Shown here in pieces: positions 34,820-46,913 of a DNA stretch of 64,000 nucleotides. Below the pieces are notes generated by a model. It did no database searches, was not told the origin of the DNA, and saw only the letters and a program-made list of their open reading frames with translations. Each line of letters begins with the position of its first letter. The first letter of the stretch is position 1. Position numbers and translations under genes: made by a program. The stretch covers positions 1 to 64,000 of the forward strand of contig MU859079.1 of NCBI GenBank assembly GCA_033297205.1, read 5' to 3'. The DNA is from Pseudoneurospora amorphoporcata. Lineage: Eukaryota > Ascomycota > Sordariomycetes > Sordariales > Sordariaceae.

Positions 34820-35630
34820 CTAGTAAGGAGCGTAGCCTCCTCGGCCGCGTCCACGATAGCCGCCACGGTAGCCACCCCTGGGAGGGAAACCGCCGCCGCG
34901 TCCACCGAAATAGCCGCCGCGACCGCCTCCACGGAAGGAACCTCGGCCACCTCGACCGCCGCGCGACATGCCGGGAATATTCGTGCGCTTGGGAACGACC
35001 TTGATGTTACGACCCTTGAAGACGCTCTCGTTGAGAACAAGCGCTTGTGCGACTAGGCTCGGCTCGGTAAATTCGACGTACGCGTACCTATGTTGTGCAT
35101 GGCACAGTGAGTTCATGTACTTTGACAGAGTTGACTGGAAAGAAGGGAGAATGCGTACCCCTTGGGTTGGCCGGTAAACTTGTCAAGGAGGATGGTGACT
35201 CGGTTGATAGACCCGCAGCTCTGGAAATGCGCCTGGATCTCCTCTGGCGAAGCTGAGTAGTCGACGTTGCCGACAAAGATGCTCCGGCTGTCGATGTCCT
35301 CCTTGTTCTCGGTAAGCTCGTGATGCTGCTGGTCCAAGGTAGCTTGCATCTCGCGGAGTTTGGCGGCCTCCTCTTCCATCTCGGCAACACGGCGCTTCAT
35401 GGCCGAAATCTCCTCCTGTTCACAATTACTTGGTGTTAGCGCCTGCACTCCGCGTGGAAGCGAACACGGCGGATCGTATCAGTGGGTCTGGATCGAAGCT
35501 GGCGCACCTCATCATCGTTGACATCCTCCCCCGTGTTCTGCTGCTGCTCCTGCTGCTGCTGCTGCTGCTGCTCCTGTTGCTCCTGAGGCGCCTCCTGGAG
35601 CTTCTCCTCCTCTTGCACCACGGAAGACAT
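34820..35630 (-). CDS. pab2: nuclear poly(A)-binding protein Pab2 (PABPN1 family)
   Basis: RNA-binding protein that coats nuclear poly(A) tails and links polyadenylation to RNA decay and export. Three exons on the minus strand: 35508-35630, 35159-35415 and 34820-35087, giving 215 residues. The order is a Glu/Gln-rich N-terminus with a run of seven Gln, a short coiled coil (about 42-80, EEISAMKRRVAEMEEEAAKL), one RRM (about 88-165; RNP2 is IFVGNVDY, RNP1 is KGYAYVEF) and a C-terminal RGG/GGY-rich tail ending GRGGYAPY. The second intron splits RNP1. Introns are 92 and 71 bp; the first has the branch CGCTAAC. The single RRM and coiled coil separate it from the four-RRM cytoplasmic Pab1. Confidence 0.92.
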
Positions 35631-36683
35631 CGTGGTGACCTGCTTGATTGGTGAAGCTTGTAGTCGCGGTTGTGTCGCGTGTAGTTAGGTCAGATCTGGG
35701 TTGTGTGATGGAACTGAAGTTGACAGGTTAGTGAGAGAAACCTGAACGGGCGAGATCGAAAAGTGGTGGTTTGGGTCAGGCTGGCGCAACGGGCTGTAGG
35801 AGCGAGGCCAAGGTGGTCAGGTCGCTGGTAACCGATGCAATGGTGGAGGAAAAGGAATACAAAAGTGGGGAGGGGTCCGCTCCCGTGGACCATCGAAAAG
35901 CTGAAGCAAGGGATGAGGGGACTGGACACGGGGGGCGGCCAGGAACCTTGAAGTCCAGCTTAAAACTTACTTTCAGTTGAAACGAACAGCGCCGCCTTTT
36001 TGGAGAACTTGGTAACCTTGTTGCGAGCAAAGAATGTGTTTGTTGCGCGGTAGGATGGGGGCTGACGATGGAACAATCGACTGAGAGCAGGGGCCCTTGT
36101 CGACGCGAAGAAAGCGGGTTGGCCTTTTGCGGCTGTTCCGTCACGTCTTCTCCATGTGCTTTGATGGGGGAAATGGAATCGGGGGTCCTCCAAAAAACCT
36201 GGGGCTGTCACTGGGAGGGGGTGGCGTGTGTATAGTGTCCTGATAACCTAGCTCGCCTAGCAACCTACCTCTTTGGCTCCTAATCGGTGAGGAGCACGTG
36301 CCACCTAACTGTTGTCGGGTTGAGGCAACGACTTCCTTCGGATACACGGCGAGGATGGTTCTTAACGACTGCTTGTAACAGACACAGATGTCTCGACCGC
36401 ATATATCCCAAACTTTCTATCACTAGGCATAGCCTCACGACCAACAACAGCTACAGGCTGTCACATCGACATGTTTCCGATGCTTTCTTTTAACGGAAGT
36501 GGTGGCCTATTCCGTCTCTTTGAGTCTCTTCTTGTTTGAAAACCTGGTACACATTTTCACATCGACATATAGAGGAGCGTTGCTTGACCAAAATGGACGT
36601 TTGGAGGCAGTCAAATAAACATCATTGGGTTTCAGAAGCCATACAGTAGGATCATCAGCATCGAACATCGGAACCATTCCAAA
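35631..36683. other. intergenic region between pab2 and the tRNA gene
   Basis: Promoter side of pab2; no coding region recognised. A few short open frames overlap on both strands. Confidence 0.45.
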
Positions 36684-36775
36684 TCGGGTATGGTGTAGCG
36701 GTAACATCGTTGACTCTCACTTCTTAGGAGTGACTGCTCTCTCAACAGCCCCGGGTTCGACTCCCGGTATCCGAG
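36684..36775 (+). tRNA. tRNA-Glu (anticodon CTC) with a 21-nt intron
   Basis: The acceptor stem TCGGGTA pairs with TATCCGA. The D-arm GTGTAGCGGTAACAT, the anticodon stem GTTGA with TCAAC, and the T-arm CCGGG-TTCGACT-CCCGG are all present. The region between the anticodon-stem arms is 28 nt. Seven belong to the loop (CTCTCA plus C) and 21 form an intron after position 37, the canonical tRNA intron site. The intron contains GAG, which can pair with the anticodon. The spliced body is 70 nt plus a G discriminator. A T-run at about 36785 would end RNA polymerase III transcription. The anticodon reads GAG codons. Confidence 0.85.
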
Positions 36776-37564
36776 TCACAACATCTTTTTTGAAAGTTTT
36801 AGCAATTGCTGTCATGCCTCGAGGCATCAAGAGCGGGTCTCAACTTTTTGCCCTGAATCTTTGATTGCGACAGGGGAAGTTGGACCATGTAGTGTCAGCT
36901 TCACATTCCCTTTTTGTTGATTTTGTGCCTTGAGTATCAAGAGTCTTGCGGTCTGGCAAGCTTTTACACGCCTCCTTCGCAGCTCAGTCCTTGAAGGCAT
37001 TTGACTTGGGTTGTTTCACTCCTGTTCATGTTGAAAGATGCCGCCATCTTCCTACCATCTGGGCAATACCCAGACAACACATTAACCAAGGTGTTCCCAT
37101 GGCGACGCTTGTCAACAAACAAACACCCCTTTTTGACTTTGTGGGTGCTAGCCTTGGCATAATGCCACCTTGCATTGGTGAAGCCATGAAGATCAAGACC
37201 GAACTTACAAGTCAACTGGACTATACACTACGGACGGCAGACATGCGTGTAAGACGCTGTGTTTTGTACCCATATGACTGACTATTCATTGACATGCTAT
37301 GATCGCCGTCGGGTCTCTTTCTAGATCGAACGCTACCACCTAAGGTAGGCACTGCCGTCCCTATAATTGCTCGTTATGCTATTGCTCTAGCGGCAGCGCT
37401 ACACTACCCCGCAACCCCAACCCCCACTGTCCATGTAGGTCCCACTGCATCATCATCCAGGCTCCAACGGGCTCCATCTGACACTGATCTGACACCTATT
37501 TGACGAGCTCCCAGATCTACGAAACAATAAACCAGAACAACCTGGAAGAGTTAAAGACGACAAG
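36776..37564. other. intergenic region between tRNA-Glu and aip1
   Basis: Contains the promoter and 5' UTR of aip1. A 111-codon plus-strand frame at 36946-37281 has no recognisable domain; I do not call it a gene. Confidence 0.45.
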
Positions 37565-39494
37565 ATGCCCATCGAAATCGACAAGATCTTGGCCGCCGCG
37601 CCCACCACCACCCGTGGTCAGGCCATCCAGCTCTCTTGCGATCCCAAGGGTGAGCGGATAGTCTATGCTGTAAGTCGCTTCACCGCCAGCAATAGCATCG
37701 CGAGCCAAAAGGTACACTCGAGCTTACCAAGACAACCTTGAACTGCCCCAGTCCGGCAAATCCATCTTCGTCCGCACTATCGACGAGCCGTCCAAGTCTC
37801 TCCAGTATACTGGCCACACCACCACCACCACCGTCGCCCGATTCTCGCCATCAGGCTTCTGGATCGCTTCGGGTGATGTGTCCGGCAAGGTGCGCGTCTG
37901 GGACGCCGTTGGCGCCGAGAACACCAAGGGCGAATACTCCATCATTTCGGGCCGCATCAACGACATTGCCTGGGACGGCGACTCGCAGCGCGTGATTGCC
38001 GTCGGCGATGGCCGCGAGCGATTTGGTCATGCTTTCACCGCGGACAGCGGCAACAGCGTTGGTGAGGTTACGGGCCACAGCAAGGTTGTCAATGCCGTCA
38101 GCATAAGGCAGCAGCGCCCATTGCGTGCGGCTACCGTGTCGGACGATGGATCCATGTGTTTCCTCCACGGCGCACCCTTCAAGTTCGCCGACAAGGCTTC
38201 GGAGCACAAGGGGTTCGTTACCGGCACGGCGTTCAGCCCAGATGGTACAACCTTGGTCACGGTCGGTACTGACAGGAAGATCCAGCTCTACGATGGAAAG
38301 ACGGGCGCACCGACCAAGGCAATCGGCGAGGGTGTTCACACGGGCGGTATTTATGGCATCAGCTGGTTTTCGGACTCGAAGCGCTTCGTCACCTCCAGCG
38401 CCGATCAGACTGTTCGCATATGGGATGCCGAGTCGGGCGAGAACACAGAGACCTGGCGCTTCGGCCCTGAGGGCACCGTCAGCATTCCTGACCAGCAAGT
38501 TGGCGTGGTCTGGCCGCACGGCCGCAATGACGGGCTTATCATCAGCCTCAACCTCAACGGCGACCTCAACTACCTGGTTCCCGGCAACTCCAAGCCCATC
38601 CGCGTTGTCCAAGGCCACAACAAGAACATCACCGCCCTCGGCGCCAGCCCCGACGGTAAGGCTCTTTTGACGGGCAGCTTCGAGGGCCGCGTCCTCAGCT
38701 GGGACCTCGCCGCGGGTACCGGCACCGTTGTCGACGGCCAGTCGCACTCCAACCAAGTGACCCAGTTCGCCTCCTCCGCCTCGGGCGGCACCATCTACAG
38801 CGTCGGCTGGGACGACACTCTGCGCTCCGTCGATGTGTCCGCCAACACCTTCACCGGCGCCTCCACCAAGCTCTCTGCCCAGCCCAAGGGCGTTGCCACC
38901 ACCAAGGACGGCAAATTCGTCGTCGTGGCCGCCCACACCGGCATCCAAGTCTATGAGGACGCGGACTTCATTTCTGAGCTGCCCACCACCTTCACCCCCA
39001 CCGCCATCGCCGCCTCCCCCTCGGACGCTTCTGTGATTGCCCTCGGCGGCGACGGCAACACAGTCCGCATCCACTCTCTCTCCAGCTCTGACGGCACCCT
39101 CTCCTCCCAGCCTGTCGCCGTCCTCACCACCTCTTCCGCCCACATCTCGACCCTCTCCTTCTCCCGCGACGGCAAGTTCTTGGCTGCCGGCAACTCGACC
39201 GGCAAGATCGTTGTCTACAAGACTGGTTCATGGGAGGTGGAAACCGACCGGTGGTCAGCCCACACAGCGCGCGTGCTGAGCATTGCGTGGAACGAGGCCG
39301 GCACACACGCCGTCAGCGGCGGGCTGGACACAAATGTTTGCGTCTGGAGCCTGGCGAAGCCTGGGAGCAGGACAAGCGCACCGAACGCCCATAAGGATGG
39401 CGTGAATGGGGTGGCGTGGACGGAGGAGGGTACGGTAATCAGTACGGGTGTGGACGGGGCCGTTAAGGTTTGGAAGGTTTCGGGTTTGCCATGA
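37565..39494 (+). CDS. aip1: actin-interacting protein 1 (Aip1/WDR1), WD-repeat protein
   Basis: Cytosolic partner of cofilin that promotes actin filament disassembly, acting at cortical patches. Two exons, 37565-37669 and 37752-39494, are separated by an 82-bp phase-0 intron. The protein has 615 residues, the usual family length, and consists of two seven-bladed WD40 propellers. Typical blades are IASGDVSGKVRVWD, VTSSADQTVRIWD, LTGSFEGRVLSWD and VSGGLDTNVCVWS. The N-terminus (AAAPTTTRGQAIQLSCDPKG) matches the Aip1 start, which fixes ATG 37565. High third-position GC suggests strong expression and explains a 430-codon open frame on the opposite strand. Confidence 0.94.
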
Positions 39495-40655
39495 GAGGCG
39501 CTGGCGCTGGCGTGGATACCTAAGGATGGGGACCCATAATACTTGACTTGAACCTTTACAATACGTGGTGATGGCTATCTTGTTATGATATGACTTGTGC
39601 GATTTGAGCAGGCGAGCAAAGTTCAATGCTAATATTGACCTGTTAAGACGTAATTCAACGCGAACATGGCTGTATTGGCAGGATATTTACCTTGAGCAAA
39701 TAAGGAGGAATTTCAGTCAATGGCGAGCTCTTTACAAAGGGTCAAAATACCCATCTTGTTTGGCATTTTAGACCGTAGGGGCTGGGCACTTCAGCGTCCC
39801 TTCACTTTCTGCTCCGACACTGTCTCTTCATGTCCTCGTACATGTACATCTCTTCATGTCCTCGTACATGTACACATTGATCCCGGTTCTCATTCTTTAA
39901 GTTGACTTTGGATTCATAAGTAATATACAAACTCCAAGATAATACGGACCGAACTAACATAGCTGTAAGGCCGAAGGATGCTAACCAGGCTTTAAATAGA
40001 CCGTCCGGTATTAAATATTATTAAGGTCAAGGATTTTTTATTTTTTATTTTTATTTTTATTTTTTTTTGAACAACAGAGAAGTAGTAGCAACGGGATGTA
40101 AAGTTTACTAATATACCTGAGCATAGCAAGAACGATACTACACTTTCTCACTTTCCAGCTCCAGGCCAGTCGAGGGCAGTGGTTAAGAAGTCTATAACCA
40201 GTCGTGATCTGGAGACTGGGATTCGATCAATTGAACACTAGGCGAGGGAGACATGATGGATATGACCGAAAACCGCGAGGGAAATTGGACGGTGGGGCCA
40301 GGGAGAAATAAAAGTTAGTCGTAGAACTAGGTAACTTGAAGATGCCTTGCCAAAATAAAATAGAAGAACATTGATGAGGTGGGCAAGATCAGGTAGTGGC
40401 TTCATGATTGGAACTAGACACAGTATATGACGATCAGCCACGTACAACAAGATCAATTAATCATTGTTTACCGGCCGTCAGCCGGATGGTGAACAAAACC
40501 TATGCATGAATTTTTGAACTCCCCATTATGTATTCCATCAAAAACAAAGAAAAACAGAGATATCTTCCTTGACCAGGACCACCCAACCCAACCCATCAGG
40601 GTATCATCCATCATCTTCCTACATCCATCCATCCTACAGTCGATAAAAAAACCGA
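39495..40655. other. 3' flanks of the convergent genes aip1 and mpp10
   Basis: AT-rich, with no coding region. It includes a 26-bp duplication (39823-39874) and a T/A-rich run at 40020-40070. A degenerate tRNA-like D-loop and T-loop pair occurs near 40175-40240 but does not fold. Confidence 0.5.
39823..39874. repeat. 26-bp perfect tandem duplication
   Basis: The unit TCTCTTCATGTCCTCG plus TACATGTACA occurs twice without mismatch. The unit contains the palindrome GTACATGTAC. It lies about 330 bp after the aip1 stop. Confidence 0.85.
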
Positions 40656-43019
40656 TCAAAGCTTGAAAGCACCACTCGACGTAGGACCCTTCTGCTCCGC
40701 GATCTTCTTGCCATCCAACCCAACCGTCTCACCCTTGCGGTTGATAACCTTGACACCGCCCTTCTTGAGCTGGCTCATAGTATCCTTGCGTTCCTGGGCA
40801 CCCTTGCTCATATTCTTGGTGGCATCCAGGCCGCCCGCCTTGCGGATGCGCTCCTTCTCGCGTCTGCGTCTCCTAGCCTTCTCCTCGCGGCTCATCTCCT
40901 CCTTGGCGATGGGCAGACCGCTCTTGGCCACGACCTCACCCTTCTCGACCGAGTCCTTGTCCTTGCCAGGGGCGTACACCTCCTGGGGTGCGAGCGTGCT
41001 CTCGCCACCGGTAACACCCTGGGCGGTGGTGGGCATGGCGTCCTCCATGGCGACGGTGGCGACGTCGGTGACGACGCTGATGGTAGGCGCGGCCGGCTTG
41101 GGCTTGTAGTGCCAGCTGGACAGGGCGTCGAGCTTGGCGCAGATGTCCTTCCACATGGTCTTGATTTCCGCCTCGTCGCGCGTGAGCTTCTCATCCGCAG
41201 CGCTGACGTACTCGTCCCCGTGGGCCTTCTTGACGTGCTCTTCCTCGTAGATTTCGGCGAGAGACTGCTTGCCCTTGGCGTCATCGATCTCCACGAGGCC
41301 GCGGCGCGCGTCGTTAGGGTTGCCGAGCGTGTCGGGGCGTCTCCGGAGGACCTCGTCGAACTCATTGGCGAGGATGCGGCGCTTGATGAGGGCCTCAATC
41401 GTCTCGGACACCTCCTCGGTGATGACGGGCACGGGCTTGCCGACGTGCTCGAACTCGAGATCTTCCTCCAAAAGCGAGTTCATGGGACGGGCTTGCGCGG
41501 AAGCCTCACCAGACAGAGTCCAGGCGCGCTTGGCAACAAGCTCGGACTCGAGCCTGCGGATCTCCTCGGCAATCTTGGCTTGCCGGCGCTCGTGGGCGGA
41601 CCGACGAGATCTCGGGTCACCAGCGTCAAGATCCGAGAGCTTATTCTCATCATCCTCGTTCTCCGAGAGATCGTCGAAGAGATCACGGCGCACATCATTC
41701 TCGGCCCTCTCCATATCGGCCTCATCAGGGACGTCCAACTTCCCCTTGGGGAAATAGCCTCCTTTCCTCTGGTTGCCGGTCTTCTTCTTTTGTTGGGGCG
41801 GCGCAAAGAAGTCCTTGTAGTAGATGTCGTTGGCGGTAAGGTCCATATCCATACCGAGAACACCATCTGTCAGGCCGAGATCGTCGCCGTCGTCCTCAAG
41901 CTGCTCCACGTTCTTCTTGCCCTTGAGCTTCTTAGCGTGGGCAGCGGCAGCAGCCTCGAGAGCCTCGTCATCTTCGGATTCGTCGCCCATGTCGACATCG
42001 CTCTCGTCCTTGTCTTGGTCCTTCTTCTTGTCGGTCTTGCCCTTCTTTGACTTTGGCTTGGTCGCGAAAGGATCAGCATGCCAGTCTAACTGTTCGTCGT
42101 CGCTGTCGGCATCGACGTTGGGGTCCGCGCGGGCATCCGCATCCTCCCACAACTGTGTCTGCCTGTTGAAGTCGTCTATTGAGAAGAAGCCGTCGTTGAG
42201 CCCGTTGGGGTCTTCGACGAGTTCTGGCGCATCCTCTTCCTCTTCCTCCTCTCCGTCGTCCCCCTCCTCGTCGAACTCTCCTTCTCCATCCTCATCCGAG
42301 AAGATGACCTCTTCGCCATCGATCTCGACCTCCTCATCGTCGTCGATCTCGCTGCCCTCTTCTCCTTCTAGTTCCTCATCATCATCACCTTCCTCACCAT
42401 CCTCTCCCTCAGAGCCAGAACCAGACTCGTCATCACCATCCTCCTCGTCCTCGTCGGAACCAAGCTCAAACCCATCCTCTCCAAACGCAATCGTCTTCTC
42501 TTGTTCCTCGCCGGTGCCCACGATGCCATTCTCCTCCAGCTCCTTCAGCACATCGCCAGCCTCCTTAACGGCGCTGGCAATGATCTTCTTGGCCTGCTGC
42601 CAGATCTGCTCCGTCTCGAACCCTTCGTCGACGTGCAGCTTGCGGATCTTGAGCACGGCGTTCTTGTCGTAGCCGGCCTCGCGCTTGCGCTTCTTGCCGC
42701 CGATGGTGGCCGCGATCTCTTTTAGCTTGGCCTGCTGGTGGTCGCTGACCTGGGAAGCGAGCGCGTCGAGGGTCTCCTTGGCGAGGAGGAGGGATCCGGC
42801 GGGCAGGGTCGAGGGCGGCTGCAGGAAGACGTGACGGTTGGATTCATCGGCCAGGGCGGAGAGGAAGGAGGCGACGACGGGGTTGTTAATGGTCGAGGAA
42901 TTGACGCCGGTCGGCGATGTGAGAGCGGCAGCCATGATGCTGTTATGTGTGGATGGGTCGTGGGTGATTGTTTGGGATGTCGAGGTGACGGAAGAGGTTA
43001 TGCTGCCAGCTCCGGCCAT
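40656..43019 (-). CDS. mpp10: U3 snoRNP protein Mpp10
   Basis: Nucleolar component of the small-subunit processome; with Imp3 and Imp4 it helps U3 RNA pair with pre-18S rRNA. A single exon of 787 residues. The first half has long Asp/Glu runs typical of Mpp10. The diagnostic C-terminal blocks are NSLLEEDLEFEHVGKPVPVI, TEEVSETIEALIKRRI and EFDEVLRRRPDT, followed by a Lys/Arg-rich SREEKARRRRREKERIRKAG stretch. The open frame continues upstream to 43106 but only with a TTG. The first ATG is at 43019, in good context (CAGACAATGGC), and gives MAGAGSI. The insert of acidic repeats makes it longer than yeast Mpp10 (593). Confidence 0.92.
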   Translation of the reverse strand: MAGAGSITSSVTSTSQTITHDPSTHNSIMAAALTSPTGVNSSTINNPVVASFLSALADESNRHVFLQPPSTLPAGSLLLAKETLDALASQVSDHQQAKLKEIAATIGGKKRKREAGYDKNAVLKIRKLHVDEGFETEQIWQQAKKIIASAVKEAGDVLKELEENGIVGTGEEQEKTIAFGEDGFELGSDEDEEDGDDESGSGSEGEDGEEGDDDEELEGEEGSEIDDDEEVEIDGEEVIFSDEDGEGEFDEEGDDGEEEEEEDAPELVEDPNGLNDGFFSIDDFNRQTQLWEDADARADPNVDADSDDEQLDWHADPFATKPKSKKGKTDKKKDQDKDESDVDMGDESEDDEALEAAAAAHAKKLKGKKNVEQLEDDGDDLGLTDGVLGMDMDLTANDIYYKDFFAPPQQKKKTGNQRKGGYFPKGKLDVPDEADMERAENDVRRDLFDDLSENEDDENKLSDLDAGDPRSRRSAHERRQAKIAEEIRRLESELVAKRAWTLSGEASAQARPMNSLLEEDLEFEHVGKPVPVITEEVSETIEALIKRRILANEFDEVLRRRPDTLGNPNDARRGLVEIDDAKGKQSLAEIYEEEHVKKAHGDEYVSAADEKLTRDEAEIKTMWKDICAKLDALSSWHYKPKPAAPTISVVTDVATVAMEDAMPTTAQGVTGGESTLAPQEVYAPGKDKDSVEKGEVVAKSGLPIAKEEMSREEKARRRRREKERIRKAGGLDATKNMSKGAQERKDTMSQLKKGGVKVINRKGETVGLDGKKIAEQKGPTSSGAFKL

Positions 43020-46000
43020 TGTCTGTTTTTTTTCCTTTGTTTTTTTTTCGGGATGTCGGACTGATGCAGTCGCAAATGGAACGGGCCCAAGGCTACCTAG
43101 GGTCAATCGAGGCTGGCCTTGTTCGTCCGAGTGTCTATCGGATGTAGTATAACCCTTTGCGCTTGACTGGGCTGTTAGAACGGAAATCGCAGGGCGTTGG
43201 TTGCACTTTGCCCGTTGCTAAAACACAAATGTCGACCTGGCGATGTCTGCTTGCCAGCCGGCGAGATTGATGGGACCAAAATTTTTTCTGCCATGGTGCT
43301 CCAAGGTCCAAAGGCCAAGCGTGGAAGGTCCCCGCACCAAGTTATGGGGCTGGGCTTGGATTGACCAATAAGATGGTAGATACGCTGTCTGGAAACGGAA
43401 GTAGGCCCCACTCCTCTTGCTGTTAAGCTTCAGGGCGGTGCACTGCGATAAGACGAGGATGCCTTAACACTTACAATTGGTGACGACGTCAGGTAAACAA
43501 AACCACAGTTGTTAAGGCTATTTGGATATACGCCAGTCAGTCACTCTGAAGATGCCAAGTTTGTCATCATTCACGCACCAACTCCAGTGGTATTAGTTGC
43601 CTCTTCAACAGACCTAGCCCGTCCTTAAGGGTCTTACCGTCACTTCCTGATCTGGAATCTTTGTCAGCTTGTGGTCACGGCCTCTTCCATCTTTCACCGG
43701 TTCACTTCAGTGGTAACTGGAAGTGTTGTCTCAAAAGATAGAACGTAACATTGTACAAAAGTAACAACAGGTTGATTCAACGACATCTCCTCGGTAGTGA
43801 AGGACGGCAGTTTCGTCTCATATTAGCTGCATCACAGTACGCTGCTCGTGTGCCTTTCAAGGCCGAAAGGAGACCTTACAACAGACGTGGGCGTCCGACT
43901 CTTTTCAGTACTTGTTCAGTTGGCTCATTCTCACATTATCTGGAGCGCGGACAGCAGGAATTTTCCTCGAAAGGTAAGGGAACACTGTTATAGGAGCACC
44001 GTTGAGAAATGAAACCGCAATATCCTAGACAAGGGTTGTGGGAAATGCCGGCGCCACAAGCCGCATTCCTGTACATCTCAGCTGTATAGGTACAGTAGCT
44101 CGTGAAAATATTTGTCAGAAGCTTGTTCTTCCGAAATACGACGGTAGCGTTGGGTGTACTGTATTGGAGTCTGGGCCGTCAGAGCCTTCCTCAAATGCAA
44201 TTCGCGGGGAGCTTCCCGCTGAGCCACCGTTGGTGATGCCCCGGAACTGCATCATCTTCTTATCTGTGGTGAAGATCATTGTGATTGTAATCATGTTGTC
44301 AGTGATTAAGGTCTTTTTGACCGAGTCTCGCGTGCTCTATATGGAACCTATTTCTCTATTCGCCCGGAAAAGACATGTGAATCTCCCCGTGAAGGCATCT
44401 TACCAACCACTGTCATTCCTGTAGTGGACGGCGAGGTATCGGTCAAGTTGTCAAGCGGCCTTCAGTCTCAGCACGGCATTTGTACCTGGACGCTGTGTGG
44501 CACCTCGTTTCATCCGCACCACACCCGCTGTTACCTACCTACGACGTCAACGGAAACATTCCCGAAGTCGTACAGGAGGTCGGGAGGGAAGCTTCGGTTG
44601 ACTCGTAACGACTGCAGGTCGCGCACTGTTATGATTATACATTACACAGTAGAGCTGACAGATAAGCCGAGATGGAGGGACGGGAACATTTTTCCGTTGC
44701 CAGTTGTTCATATCAAACCAAGAAGATTTCCGTGTGAGGAATCTGAACGGGCCTTTTTTTTTTTTTTCTTTTTTTTTTTGTGTGTGTGTGTATCCGCCTG
44801 TTGCTCACTTCTGACGGGCTCTTTCTGTGTGGGTGGAAACAGAAACTGTATCCCACAGCATATGTCTTCACAACCGGACATGTCAAGAGTGAAGAGCACC
44901 TGTCTATCATCCCACCCCGCGCTGTTGGCCTTGCATGCTTCAGCAGCTGTATGACATTTCTTTCGGCTCTTTTTCGGACGGACCACGGAAGAGCGGGAAG
45001 GAATCCTGCAACTCAAGCCACCAAGTTGGGATATCAGTACTGGTAAGTTCGTTAGCTTGGGGCTTCACAGCGTATCTTCGCAACGCAACCAACATTCCAC
45101 CAATTTTCGTGCAAGAAGTTGGTATCAACCCAGTGTGTTTTCTCCATCTCATACACCTTCTTCAGTTTTCCGTTTTGAATGTGGTTACCCCGTTGTTTTC
45201 TTGTTAAGTTTTGCACATCCCTGTCACAAGAACCGCGCTAACAAACTTTTAAGTACTGATGTCAACCTCGACATGGAACTAACCTAGTCGATCCCTCAAA
45301 GCTCGCTTGCGGATAAGTTAGGTAAACACAGACGGTAGACGTCAAGACGATGTGACACTACAGGGCTCGTAACATGCCGTTCGGCTATCGAATGTCTCCA
45401 GATCTGGTCGCGTGCCGCATTGCCCAAACAAACAAGTGAAAAAAGCTGTCAAGGATGTGGATGTGAGGGATTCGAGGTCTAGCCGTTCCCGAAGAAAGCT
45501 TTGCCGGCGTTTAAGACGGGCGAACAAGCACGTGCCTGTTTACTGAATTATGACAGGACCGTTGGATCTACCGATCTAGACCAGGGTGGAATTTTGAAGG
45601 AACCGTACCAATCAAAGACCATGTTCGGGACGGTGACGGGTGAATATAGAAGACAAGGACTGGAAGTAAGTTCCTGAAAGATAATGCAACAGGCTCGCTT
45701 AATGAACCTCGAAAGCGGGAAATGTTGGTTGCGAAGTGGCCGGGAAGGTTCCGGAAGGATGAAAAACAACAATCTGGCAAAAATCAGTTGGTTACAGTTG
45801 TAACCACCTCCACTTTTGCTACGTCGTAAGCCCCGGGCCCCGGGCCCCGGCCACGAGAAACCTACCTTGAGGTTCCACCGAAGACCCGTCAGAGACCGGA
45901 CACCCCTGAACTTTGACTTGCGTGCTGGCGGAAAGACCCACTAGGTGTTCAAGGCTTTGCACAGTGCACGGAGGGTCCGACCGGGAAGGGTCCAGTTCCA

Positions 46001-46913
46001 TAGGTCCATCTAGGCACTCTCGTTGGCGGTTCCTCTCGGCGCTAGCGCATTGGCTCTTCCTGTTTTCGATTCCTTGGCTCTTTCCAAGTTCTCTTCACCT
46101 GGGTTCTGACTCGAATTCATCTTGCCCGCTTGTCTCAGAATCGCTGGGCTCTTAGGTATGAATTGGCCTATCGTCGCACAGTTTCTTCCTTTCTTTCTTT
46201 TCACAACTTAAAAAGTTTGACACACCCGTCTTCGTTTCTTGTCTCGTTTCCCCGCCAGTTCTTTGAACCCTTCTTTTTGACGTTCACACTAAAGACTAAG
46301 CGACCCCCAACAGTCAACCGTGGGTCAGCCATTCTACTGTAGACCACTCGAGCATCTCCACGAAGTTAAGCGACTCCAGCAATCCGAAACAAACCTGAAA
46401 GTGTCTGTGTTGATCGCTTGGTTGAAACTTCTCCAAGCCCACACGGTCCTCCGGTGCCCTTACCACACCTCTAGGTACAGTCTCAAACAGGCAATACCCT
46501 TTGGCTATCTAGTCCCCATTCCCCCGCGGTATCCGCCAGCGATCACAGCTTTTATCCCACACTTCGTTATTGCCACAGTGCTAGAGACGTTGCAGGATCT
46601 CGACCAACAGTTGTACCTCTCTATCTGTGCATATAACCGCTTGCCTCCCTCCACCAAGCATCGTCATTGCAGATTTCTGGCAATTCTTGCATTGCATTTG
46701 GCGTCGACTTGGATCAAAACAAAAACACTACATTACGTCCCAACAGACCGGTTCTCTCGTACATTGACGCCGCCGGGTGTAACCATTCCCAAGACGGGAT
46801 TTGACACCGTTGTGTGGACCGAAAGGACGTTCCTTGCCCTCCATCACAATACATACGTGCATTATAAGTGCCACTCTTACAACACACCACTACACACCAT
46901 ACTTCTACGAAGA
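43020..46913. other. 3.9-kb intergenic region between mpp10 and the SPX gene (divergent)
   Basis: Shared upstream region of two divergent genes. I see no convincing coding sequence. Features are a T-rich run at about 44755-44780 followed by a (GT)n stretch, and a GC-rich palindromic CCCGGGCCCCGGGCCCCGG stretch at about 45833-45852. The last 600 bases lie in an open frame that ends in the SPX start, but they are most likely the 5' leader. Confidence 0.45.

Noticed and set aside
37851..39143. 430-codon open frame opposite aip1
   Set aside because: It is a frame shadow of a gene with strong third-position GC; Gly/Val/Ala-rich with no domain or splice logic.
40175..40240. tRNA-like sequence with GGCAGTGGTTAAG and a GATTCGATC loop
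   Set aside because: T-stem and acceptor stem do not pair; at most an old relic.
41824..42672. Ser-rich open frame opposite mpp10
   Set aside because: Mirror image of the Asp/Glu codon runs of Mpp10; not a gene.
43020..43106. N-terminal extension of Mpp10
   Set aside because: The frame is open but begins with TTG; the first ATG is at 43019 with good context.
46320..46913. Extra N-terminal coding region of the SPX gene
   Set aside because: SPX proteins start at the conserved MKFGE-type sequence, found at 46914; upstream frame has no similarity.
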